A stretch of 64,000 bases of DNA from Oscillospiraceae bacterium (GTDB lineage: Bacteria > Bacillota > Clostridia > Oscillospirales > Ruminococcaceae): contig SFFJ01000003.1 of assembly GCA_004557855.1 (NCBI GenBank), positions 41,773 through 105,772 of the forward strand. The letters run 5' to 3'. The position numbers and the translations under genes are program-made. Each line of letters begins with the position of its first letter. Within the stretch, counting starts at the first letter, position 1. Below the pieces are notes generated by a model that saw only the letters and a program-made list of their open reading frames with translations, was not told the origin of the DNA and did not search any database. Below are positions 16,712-24,973 of this stretch, piece by piece.

Positions 16712-17695
16712 TTAAAATTCACTTCGTTTATCCCGCAGCATCAGCTCGGTCAGTGCGGCGGAGGGGTTTTTCCCCTCAAACAGAATGGCGTGGACGCACC
16801 GGCAGATGGGCATACGCACCCCCAGCTTTTCGGCCAGCGCCGTAACGCTTTGGGCGGCATAGTAGCCCTCCACCACCGCGCGGCGTTCGCCCAGGGCACC
16901 GGCCACCTGCGCCCCCTGACCGATGGCAACGCCTGCCATGTGATTGCGGGAATGGGGCGAGGTACAGGTCACGATCATATCCCCCATGCCGGCCAGCCCG
17001 AAGCAGGTGGTTTCCTCTCCGCCCGCCGCCTTAATCAATGCGGAAAGCTCCACCAGCGCCCGGCTCATCATCAGCGCCTTGGCGTTATCGCCGCAGCCCA
17101 TGCCCTCGGCCATGCCGGCCGCCAGCGCAATAATATTTTTGGCGGCGCCGCACAGCTCCACCCCGGTGATATCGGTGCTGCTGTAAACCCGGAAGGACGG
17201 GTTCATAAAGATGCCCTGCAGCCATTCGGCGACTGCCCGGTCGGCGCAGGCGGCAACACAGCCGGTAGGCATTTCTCTTGCTACCTCCTCGGCGTGAGAA
17301 GGCCCCGAAAGCGCCGCAATGGGATGCCCCGGCAGCGTCTCCGCCAGTATTTCGGACATCCGCAGACCGCTTTCCGGCTCCACGCCCTTGGCCACCGTTA
17401 CCAGCACCGCCTCCGGCATCAGGTACGGCTTGACCCGCAGGGCGGTTTGCCGCATGGCGTAGCTGGGCGGCGCAAAGACCACCAGCCCGCAGCCCGCCAC
17501 GACATCCTCCCGGTGGGTCAGGGGCAGGCCCTCCGGCAGCGGGACACCCGGCAGCATTTTATTCTCGCCGCGCTCCCGCAGGGCGCTGCATTCCTCCTCG
17601 CAGTAGGACCACAGGGTGACCTCGTGGCCGTTTTTTTGCAGCAGCAGCGAAAGGGCGGTGCCCCATGCACCGCTGCCCAGTACAGCGATCTTCAT
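16712..17695 (-). CDS. gpsA: Glycerol-3-phosphate dehydrogenase [NAD(P)+]
   Basis: Reduces dihydroxyacetone phosphate to sn-glycerol 3-phosphate for phospholipids. The 327-residue product opens with the Rossmann loop VLGSGAWGTAL, followed by KGVEPESG, LSGPSHAEEVA, GAAKNIIALAAG with the catalytic lysine, and the C-terminal GMGDMIVTCTSPHSRNH. ATG 17695 follows AAGGAGGA. It lies downstream of plsY on the same strand, so the cell makes the substrate of PlsY from the neighbouring gene. Confidence 0.95.
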   Translation of the reverse strand: MKIAVLGSGAWGTALSLLLQKNGHEVTLWSYCEEECSALRERGENKMLPGVPLPEGLPLTHREDVVAGCGLVVFAPPSYAMRQTALRVKPYLMPEAVLVTVAKGVEPESGLRMSEILAETLPGHPIAALSGPSHAEEVAREMPTGCVAACADRAVAEWLQGIFMNPSFRVYSSTDITGVELCGAAKNIIALAAGMAEGMGCGDNAKALMMSRALVELSALIKAAGGEETTCFGLAGMGDMIVTCTSPHSRNHMAGVAIGQGAQVAGALGERRAVVEGYYAAQSVTALAEKLGVRMPICRCVHAILFEGKNPSAALTELMLRDKRSEF

Positions 17696-17765
17696 TTTCT
17701 CCTCCTTGCCGGAAGGCCGGCGGGTCATATTTCTCTATCGGGGCCGGTACAGGGTGTGGGGAACC

Positions 17766-17846
17766 GGGGCGCAGCCCGTTTCGGCTCCGCCGAAACACAC
17801 GAGCGAAGCTCGTGTCGCCCGCCGCAGGCGGGCGGGGCTGCGCCCC
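17766..17846. repeat. Cloverleaf-type intergenic repeat, copy 10
   Basis: Arms GGGGCGCAGCCC (17766-17777) and GGGGCTGCGCCCC (17834-17846). Modules: TTTCGGCTCCGCCGAAA, ACACGAGCGAAGCTCGTGT and GCCCGCCGCAGGCGGGC. This is the same set as the 12303 and 29025 copies in reversed order. Lies between plsY and gpsA. Confidence 0.88.
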
Positions 17847-17875
17847 GGCCCTGCCCCTTGCACCAACCTACGGCA

Positions 17876-18472
17876 TCAAACCTTATTTTCTTCTCCGCGG
17901 GCCAGCCGCGCCATATTTTCCCGGTGCGCCCACAGGATCAGCAGCGTCATGGCGGCAGCGCACCCTACGGGAATGGCCGGCGCCAGCCCCTGCCCGTGGC
18001 ACCAGGCGGCTACCGCCGGGGTCAGTGCAACCCCACCGATGATGGAACCCAGCGAAATGTACCGGGTGAGAAGCACCGGGATCCCCCACAGCACCACCAG
18101 CGGCAGGAGCAGGACGGGGTACAGCACCGCAGCCGCCCCCACCGTGCAGGCAATGCCCTTGCCGCCCCGGAAGCCGAAAAACAGCGGCCACATATGCCCC
18201 ACGATGACAAAAACCGCCGCAACACACCCGCCATCAAACCCGGCGATGGCACGCCCCAGCAAAACGGCAGCCGCCGCCTTGGCGGCGTCCCCCGCAAAGG
18301 TCGCCAGTGCTGCCTTCAGCTTGAAGGTGCGCAGCATATTGGTGGCGCCGGTGCCGCCGCTGCCATGCTGCCGTACATCATCGTGGAACAGTCCCCGGCT
18401 TAACAGTACGCCGGTGCTGATGCTGCCCAGCAGGTAGGCCGCTGCTGCAGCCGCAAGATATCGTAAGATCAT
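17876..18472 (-). CDS. plsY: Acyl-phosphate:glycerol-3-phosphate acyltransferase PlsY
   Basis: Integral membrane enzyme that transfers an acyl group from acyl phosphate to glycerol 3-phosphate, the first step of phospholipid synthesis. The 198-residue product has five or six membrane segments and the three cytosolic PlsY motifs: GSISTGVLLSR, SGGTGATNMLR and FRGGKGIACTVG. AAAGGAGC precedes ATG 18472. It forms a likely plsY-gpsA unit, although a repeat of about 80 bp separates the two genes. Confidence 0.94.
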   Translation of the reverse strand: MILRYLAAAAAAYLLGSISTGVLLSRGLFHDDVRQHGSGGTGATNMLRTFKLKAALATFAGDAAKAAAAVLLGRAIAGFDGGCVAAVFVIVGHMWPLFFGFRGGKGIACTVGAAAVLYPVLLLPLVVLWGIPVLLTRYISLGSIIGGVALTPAVAAWCHGQGLAPAIPVGCAAAMTLLILWAHRENMARLARGEENKV

Positions 18473-18518
18473 GGTTTGCTCCTTTCTCCTTCGGGGGCTT
18501 GTGCAGGGTGCGGGAACC

Positions 18519-18599
18519 GGGCCGCAGGCCGCCCGCCCTCCGGGCGGGCCCGCAAGCTCCGCTTGCGGCTTTCGGCTGCGCCGAAAGGGCCTGCGGCCC
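18519..18599. repeat. Cloverleaf-type intergenic repeat, copy 11
   Basis: Arms GGGCCGCAGGCC (18519-18530) and GGGCCTGCGGCCC (18587-18599). Modules: GCCCGCCCTCCGGGCGGGC, CCGCAAGCTCCGCTTGCGG and CTTTCGGCTGCGCCGAAAG. Preceded by TTGTGCAGGGTGCGGGAACC, the clearest example of the upstream tag. Lies in the plsY leader. Confidence 0.87.
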
Positions 18600-18651
18600 G
18601 GCCCCGCCCCCGGCAGGGCCCCGACGCACGGCCGTGCCCTATATGCCGCCT

Positions 18652-18680
18652 ATTGTACCAAACTTCCCCCGCCGGTTCAA
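18652..18680 (-). promoter_or_regulatory. SigA-type promoter of plsY-gpsA
   Basis: Minus strand TTGAAC (plus 18675-18680) and TACAAT (plus 18652-18657), spacer 17 bp. The transcribed leader then contains copy 11 of the repeat. Confidence 0.7.
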
Positions 18681-18711
18681 GCGGGATTTTGTAAAACCTG
18701 CTTTTAGAGAG

Positions 18712-19467
18712 TTACAGATTTCTTGTATATCTGCACCTAGGATAGTTGGAGCATCCCCAAAATTGATGGCCTGTCTGTATCCCCTTTTTTGCTGTTCGAA
18801 GGATGAGATTTCCTCCACATACAGGACACACCTCACCGCTTTCTTTTGACATAATCTCTTTGATATGCCTTTCTCTTGTCGCTTGGTCTTGGTTGGTCAA
18901 TGGTTTTAGAGAATCATAAATAGAGTATATCTGCAAATCGTCGAGAATGCTTGGATATGAGTGCCAAATATCTTTTATTACATGAGGAAGCTCTTTTTCT
19001 TTACAAATAAATGTGCAGTCTCGTTCCATGGAAAGCGCTTTTATTTCACATCGGTTTGAAAAAACGATAATGGAAATTGCCTGGAGATTGGTGCCAAGAT
19101 AATTTTTAAGTGCCCTTATATGGGAGTTGTTTTGCCATACGGGATTGTAAAAATGGTATTTTTCAACCTTATTTCTTCCGAACCATGTTTTTCCCGCATA
19201 TAGCGTAGCCGTCCAATTTCGGTTGTTTTCGTTTCCAAAAATATACCCAGAAAAGTTTTTGCTTTCTATTACAAATAATCCCTTTGTTGTTATATATACG
19301 ACATCTATTTCCGCTGTGCTTCCATCTTCTTTCGGGATATATATGTTTCTCAGTATTTTTCCATTTTTTCCAAACGGGTTTATTAGCTTAAGTTTATTTA
19401 CTATTTCTCTTTCTCCCCATGCGCCAATCATCTTTGGAGTTACAAATAAATCCTTTATTATTCCCAT
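18712..19467 (-). CDS. NERD-domain protein with a C-terminal topoisomerase-type zinc finger
   Basis: The 251-residue product has an N-terminal NERD (nuclease-related) domain: GAWGEREIVNKL at 16-27, EIDVVYITTKGLFVIESKNFSG around residues 53-74. This keeps the E...D...ExK pattern of the PD-(D/E)xK fold. The C-terminus is a four-cysteine zinc finger (CPVCGG ... FWGCSNYPRCRYTRNL) as in topoisomerase I. Base composition is strongly AT-rich and AGA, ATA and TTA codons are common, unlike all neighbours, which suggests recent transfer. AGGAGGT precedes ATG 19467. A DNA-related or defence role is plausible but not shown. Confidence 0.83.
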   Translation of the reverse strand: MGIIKDLFVTPKMIGAWGEREIVNKLKLINPFGKNGKILRNIYIPKEDGSTAEIDVVYITTKGLFVIESKNFSGYIFGNENNRNWTATLYAGKTWFGRNKVEKYHFYNPVWQNNSHIRALKNYLGTNLQAISIIVFSNRCEIKALSMERDCTFICKEKELPHVIKDIWHSYPSILDDLQIYSIYDSLKPLTNQDQATRERHIKEIMSKESGEVCPVCGGNLILRTAKKGIQTGHQFWGCSNYPRCRYTRNL

Positions 19468-19493
19468 GCTGACCTCCTATGAGTTGTACAAAT

Positions 19494-19522
19494 ATTCTAT
19501 CATAGTTTCATTTAGCATTCAA
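19494..19522 (-). promoter_or_regulatory. SigA-type promoter of the NERD gene
   Basis: Minus strand TTGAAT (plus 19517-19522) and TAGAAT (plus 19494-19499), spacer 17 bp. Confidence 0.7.
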
Positions 19523-19562
19523 CAAGCAGGCTTTATCACCCACTTTTTCTCACTTCTCCACC

Positions 19563-19591
19563 TTGTAAATTGCCCCATTTTAAGGTATGAT
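19563..19591 (+). promoter_or_regulatory. SigA-type promoter of the MFS gene
   Basis: TTGTAA (19563-19568) and TATGAT (19586-19591), spacer 17 bp. It is divergent from the NERD promoter 40 bases away. Confidence 0.65.
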
Positions 19592-19638
19592 AGGAGCAGC
19601 GCGACCCCCATTATATCAGAGGAGATGTTATTTTACCC

Positions 19639-20970
19639 ATGAAGCTCAACAATAAGCGCACCATTCTGGTGGGACTTGCGTTTTTGTCCATCTGCTCCTT
19701 CTGGCAGATGTATAACAGCGTGATCCCCAAAATCCTGACCTACACCTTCCATCTGGATGAGACCTACTCCGGTATCATCATGGCCGCCGATAACGTACTG
19801 GCCCTGTTCCTGCTGCCGCTGTTCGGCGCCATCAGTGACAGAAACCGCAGCCGTTTGGGCCGCCGGATGCCCTTCATCCTTTGCGGGACAGGCTGCGCCA
19901 TCCTGCTGATGATGCTGCTGCCCATTCTGGATAACAGCTACGCCGCCAACCCCTCGGTCACCAAGCTGGTGCTGTTTATTGCCGTTTTGGGACTTCTTCT
20001 CATCGCCATGGGCACCTACCGTTCCCCGGCGGTCGCCCTGATGCCCGACCTGACCCCCAAACCCCTGCGCAGCCGCGCCAATGCCATCATCAACCTGATG
20101 GGCGCCGTGGGCGGTATCCTGTACCTGGTCATCACCAGTGTGCTGTATTCCTCCAGCCGGGTGGCCGGCCTGGAGCACGTGAACTACCTGCCGCTATTCG
20201 CCATCGTGGCGGGCATTATGGCGGTTTCGGTCGGCGTGCTGTTTGCCACCATCCGCGAGAAAAAGCTGCATGAAGAAAATATGGCACTGGAGGCCGAGCA
20301 TCCCGAATGGAACCTGGCCGAGGTGGATGAAAGCGGCAACGAAAAGCTGCCCCCCGCCGTCCGCCGCAGCCTGGGCTTTTTGCTGGCGTCCATCGCCCTG
20401 TGGTTCATCGGCTATAATGCCATCGAGACCTGGTTTACCACCTTTGCCGATAAAATGTGGGGCATGGCCCTGGGTGATGCCACCCTCTGCCTGACCATCG
20501 CCACCGCCGGCGCCATCTGCTCCTATATCCCCGTCGGGATCGTCGCCAGCCGCATCGGCCGCCGCCGCACCATCCTGTTCGGCGTGCTGCTGCTTACCGC
20601 CTGCTTCGGCTCGGGCTATGTCTATACCCTTTCCAATAACACCTTCCACCCGGCGCTGTATGCCCTGTTTGCACTGGTCGGCGTGGCGTGGGCGTCCATC
20701 AATGTAAACAGCCTGCCCATGGTAGTGGAAATGTGCAAGGGCAGCGATGTCGGTAAATTCACCGGCTACTACTACACCGCCAGCATGGCGGCGCAAACCG
20801 TCACCCCCATCGTGGCGGGCTGGCTGCTCAAGCATGTCAGCTATTCGGTGCTGTTCCTGTATTCCGCCATCTTTGTGGCGCTGGCGTTCTTCACCATGCT
20901 TATGGTGCGCCACGGCGATGTCAAAGTGGAAGCCAAGCGCGGCCTGGAAGCCTTTGATGTAGACGACTGA
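19639..20970 (+). CDS. MFS transporter, SLC45/GPH-like (probable sugar:cation symporter)
   Basis: The 443-residue integral membrane protein has about twelve predicted segments with a charged central loop near residues 205-235. The first cytoplasmic loop reads GAISDRNRSRLGRRMPFIL, typical of SLC45 and GPH-type sugar carriers; a matching SRIGRRRTILFG occurs in the second half. GAGGAG lies about 14 bases before the ATG, a long spacing, but no better start exists. No sugar enzyme gene is adjacent, so the substrate is unknown. Confidence 0.8.
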   Translation: MKLNNKRTILVGLAFLSICSFWQMYNSVIPKILTYTFHLDETYSGIIMAADNVLALFLLPLFGAISDRNRSRLGRRMPFILCGTGCAILLMMLLPILDNSYAANPSVTKLVLFIAVLGLLLIAMGTYRSPAVALMPDLTPKPLRSRANAIINLMGAVGGILYLVITSVLYSSSRVAGLEHVNYLPLFAIVAGIMAVSVGVLFATIREKKLHEENMALEAEHPEWNLAEVDESGNEKLPPAVRRSLGFLLASIALWFIGYNAIETWFTTFADKMWGMALGDATLCLTIATAGAICSYIPVGIVASRIGRRRTILFGVLLLTACFGSGYVYTLSNNTFHPALYALFALVGVAWASINVNSLPMVVEMCKGSDVGKFTGYYYTASMAAQTVTPIVAGWLLKHVSYSVLFLYSAIFVALAFFTMLMVRHGDVKVEAKRGLEAFDVDD

Positions 20971-20999
20971 TCCCCGCAGCAATACTTCCCCCGGATAAA

Positions 21000-21048
21000 G
21001 CTCCCTCCCCCGGCCGAAACACCCGGTTCCCGTCGGGGGAGGGCTTTT
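21000..21048 (+). terminator. Terminator after the MFS gene
   Basis: CCCTCCCCCG and CGGGGGAGGG form a stem followed by CTTTTGC. Confidence 0.7.
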
Positions 21049-21052
21049 GCAT

Positions 21053-21086
21053 GCCAAAAGCCGCCGCGCCTTTCGGCACGGCGGCT
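21053..21086 (-). terminator. Terminator after the FKBP-type lipoprotein gene
   Basis: Minus strand AGCCGCCGTGCC-GAAA-GGCGCGGCGGCT followed by TTTTGG. It is back to back with the MFS terminator. Confidence 0.8.
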
Positions 21087-21105
21087 GGTTACAGCGGTTA
21101 TCGGG

Positions 21106-22293
21106 TTATGCGGCGGGACCTTCGGTATCGGTCTCGTTTGCATCGGCCCCATTATCGGTAACGGCGGGCACGATGATCTCGCTGATCTCGGTGTAGCTGG
21201 GGGCGGGGTTCTGTGCGGTCAGGAACTCCCCGACATTATTGATGGTGACGGCGCGGTAAATATAGCCGTAGCCGTACTGCTCCACGTAGGAGGAAATATC
21301 ATCGGCGTCCTTCTCGGCCTTGAAGTAGTCCTTCACGTTCTGCTCGGTGGCGATGAGGTTCTCCTGCTCGGCGATGGCCAGCAGCGTCATGTACTGGGAG
21401 ATGCTGTTGCGGATATCCTCCTCGTACTTGGTGCGGAAGGCCTCCTCGCTGTCTACGCCGTAGTAGTAGGACATCAGGGTGGTGTAATCCAGGCTGTACT
21501 GCAGTGCGGAGAACTTGAGCTGCTTGATGACATTGGAAACCTCGTTATCCACCAGCTTCTGGGGCACCTCGCTGACGGTGCAGTTCTTGAAGATGGTCTC
21601 CATCAGGGCGGTGGTCACCTGGCTTTCCCGCAGGTCCTTGGCGATGGTCTCGCGCATATTCTCCACGGAGGTATAGCCGTAGTCCTTATTGAGGTTCTCC
21701 ATGACGAAATCATCGGTCAGCTCGAAGGTATGGGTGACGATGATCTTATTGATGGTCACGGTGAAGGTGGCCTCCTTACCGGCCAGATCGGGGTTGTTCG
21801 GGTAGGAGTCGGGGAAGGTCACATTGATATCGAAGGTCTCGCCGGGCTTGTGGCCGATGAGCTGCTCCAGGAAATCATCGATGTAGCTGGTGACGCCGAT
21901 GGTGACCTCGGTGCCGGCACCCTTGGTGCTGCCACCCTCAAATTCCACGCCGTCTACCTTGCCCACATAGTCGATGTTCAGGGTGTCGCCGTCCTCAACG
22001 GCACGGTCGGTCACATCCTCCTTGTAGGTGTGGCTGGACATAATGGAATCGATCTTCTTCTGAATATCCTCTTCCTTTACGGTCAGGGTGCTTTCATCAT
22101 ACTGGATGCCGGTGTACTGGCCGAGGGTGACATAGTCCTTCAGGTTGACGCCGTCGTAGCGGCCGTCGGTGGTCAAACCGAGACTGTAATTGACAGCGGC
22201 ATCGCCGTTGCCCTGCTTCCCGGCACAGGCGGTCAGGGTCACGCACAGCATCAGCGCCATCAGCATGGCCAGCACTTTTACAAACTTGTTCAT
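21106..22293 (-). CDS. Secreted lipoprotein with trigger-factor-like FKBP domain
   Basis: The 395-residue product begins with a lipoprotein signal peptide and lipobox LTAC (C23). An FKBP-type prolyl isomerase domain follows (about 90-195: DGDTLNIDYVGKVDGVEFEGG, IPG-like GHKPGETFDINVTFP). The rest looks like the C-terminal chaperone arm of trigger factor (FELTDDFVMENLNKDYGYTSVENM onwards). The N-terminal ribosome-binding domain of trigger factor is absent. This suggests an extracytoplasmic foldase. TTTGGAGGAAG precedes the ATG. True trigger factor should exist elsewhere. Confidence 0.85.
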   Translation of the reverse strand: MNKFVKVLAMLMALMLCVTLTACAGKQGNGDAAVNYSLGLTTDGRYDGVNLKDYVTLGQYTGIQYDESTLTVKEEDIQKKIDSIMSSHTYKEDVTDRAVEDGDTLNIDYVGKVDGVEFEGGSTKGAGTEVTIGVTSYIDDFLEQLIGHKPGETFDINVTFPDSYPNNPDLAGKEATFTVTINKIIVTHTFELTDDFVMENLNKDYGYTSVENMRETIAKDLRESQVTTALMETIFKNCTVSEVPQKLVDNEVSNVIKQLKFSALQYSLDYTTLMSYYYGVDSEEAFRTKYEEDIRNSISQYMTLLAIAEQENLIATEQNVKDYFKAEKDADDISSYVEQYGYGYIYRAVTINNVGEFLTAQNPAPSYTEISEIIVPAVTDNGADANETDTEGPAA

Positions 22294-22346
22294 TTCGCTT
22301 CCTCCAAATTGGCAGCCGCCGGTTGGGCGGCGTAATATCGTTCCCT

Positions 22347-22375
22347 ATTATAACTGTTTTTCGCCCGCTTGTCTA
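22347..22375 (-). promoter_or_regulatory. SigA-type promoter of the lipoprotein gene
   Basis: Minus strand TAGACA (plus 22370-22375) and TATAAT (plus 22347-22352), spacer 17 bp. Confidence 0.75.
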
Positions 22376-22427
22376 CCAAACTGGAAAAAACTTTACACGT
22401 GGTTCATTTTTGCCCGCCAAACGCCGC

Positions 22428-22459
22428 AAAAATCCCCCCTGCATCGGCAAGGGGGATTT
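22428..22459 (-). terminator. Second terminator after guaB
   Basis: Minus strand ATCCCCCTTGCCGATGCAGG and its GGGGAT partner, followed by TTTTT. It is nearly identical to the terminator at 22553. Confidence 0.75.
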
Positions 22460-22552
22460 CTATAATGCCTGTCAGCTGCGGACGGAGCAGACGGGCTTTG
22501 GCAGGGAAGCTTTTCCTGCCCGTATGATATGCGGCTGGTTTTCACCCCCGGC

Positions 22553-22582
22553 AAAAATCCCCCCTGCGGCGGCAAGGGGGAT
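22553..22582 (-). terminator. First terminator after guaB
   Basis: Minus strand ATCCCCCTTGCC, short loop, GCAGGGGGGAT, then TTTTTGCC. Confidence 0.85.
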
Positions 22583-22597
22583 GGGTGGGGGGTATGA

Positions 22598-24265
<1,668 letters not shown>

Positions 24266-24406
24266 TTATGCCGGCTTTGGCGCAATTCTCTGTTTTTATC
24301 AAAGGAACGGGGAAAAACGGGCGGTTACATGGGATTTTTGACCGAGGGCGGCGGGGCCCTTCGGGGCGAAACCGCGAAATTTCCACAGAAGAAAAGCAAA
24401 AAAATG

Positions 24407-24435
24407 TTGACAAGGCTTTTCTCATTTAGTATAAT
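24407..24435 (+). promoter_or_regulatory. Consensus promoter of the tRNA-Met/tRNA-Glu unit
   Basis: TTGACA (24407-24412) and TATAAT (24430-24435) with a 17 bp spacer, fully consensus. Confidence 0.9.
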
Positions 24436-24463
24436 AACGATTGCGTGATGACCACGCTCATAT

Positions 24464-24540
24464 GGCGGTATAGCTCAGTTGGCTAGAGCATTCGGTTCAT
24501 ACCCGGAGTGTCGGCGGTTCGAATCCACCTACCGCTACCA
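24464..24540 (+). tRNA. tRNA-Met (anticodon CAT)
   Basis: A 77-base cloverleaf with encoded CCA. The acceptor stem GGCGGTA/TACCGCT has a G-T first pair. D arm AGCTCAGTTGGCTAGAGC; anticodon loop TTCATAC; T arm GGCGGTTCGAATCCACC. The elongator-type stem lacks the three G-C pairs of an initiator. CAT could also be the tRNA-Ile that is modified at C34, which sequence alone does not settle. Confidence 0.92.
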
Positions 24541-24544
24541 TAAT

Positions 24545-24619
24545 GGCCCGGTGGTCAAGCGGCTAAGACACGGCCCTTTCACGGCTGTAACACGGGTTCG
24601 ATTCCCGTCCGGGTCACCA
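24545..24619 (+). tRNA. tRNA-Glu (anticodon TTC)
   Basis: A 75-base cloverleaf ending in encoded CCA. Acceptor GGCCCGG pairs with CCGGGTC; the anticodon loop has TTC within CCTTTCACG; the T arm is CGGGTTCGATTCCCG. It follows tRNA-Met by 4 bases and shares its promoter and terminator. Confidence 0.95.
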
Positions 24620-24622
24620 GAT

Positions 24623-24652
24623 AAAAAAAGACGCCGGCAAGGCGCTTTTTTT
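24623..24652 (+). terminator. Terminator of the tRNA unit
   Basis: CGCC-GGCAA-GGCG stem flanked by A and T runs, ending in CTTTTTTT. Confidence 0.85.
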
Positions 24653-24763
24653 ATAGGTGGCCCCCAAAGCCCGAGACCACAAGGCAAATACCGAAACAGG
24701 CAGGAAAAGCAGCAAACGGCTGCGGTCCTGCCTGCTTTTCTTTTTCCCTGCAGCGGGCGCACA

Positions 24764-24846
24764 GGGGCGCAGCCCGCCCCGGCCTTCGGCCGGGGCAGCC
24801 GGTGCGAAGCACCGGCTCGGCGGCTCCGCCGCCGGGGCTGCGCCCC
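24764..24846. repeat. Cloverleaf-type intergenic repeat, copy 12
   Basis: Arms GGGGCGCAGCCC (24764-24775) and GGGGCTGCGCCCC (24834-24846). Modules: GCCCCGGCCTTCGGCCGGGG, AGCCGGTGCGAAGCACCGGCT and CGGCGGCTCCGCCGCCG. The remainder of 24653-24907 has no gene. Confidence 0.86.
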
Positions 24847-24907
24847 GTCCCTGCGGCAGGCAGTCGCTTTTGGCAGGGCCGCTTTTCGCAAAGAGGGGGC
24901 TGCCCCG

Positions 24908-24959
24908 TTAAAAACGGCTATTCCCCGGCAGGACGGCTCTGCGTTCATCCCGGCCGGGG
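24908..24959 (-). terminator. Possible terminator after eno
   Basis: Minus strand CCCCGGC ... GCCGGGG stem followed by AATAGCCGTTTTTAAC. The T run is 7 bases from the stem, so this is tentative. Confidence 0.4.
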
Positions 24960-24973
24960 CAGCCCCTTCCCCG

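Noticed and set aside
18471-18849. Plus-strand open frames between plsY and the NERD gene
   Set aside because: They cross repeat copy 11 and run antisense into the NERD gene; no start signals.
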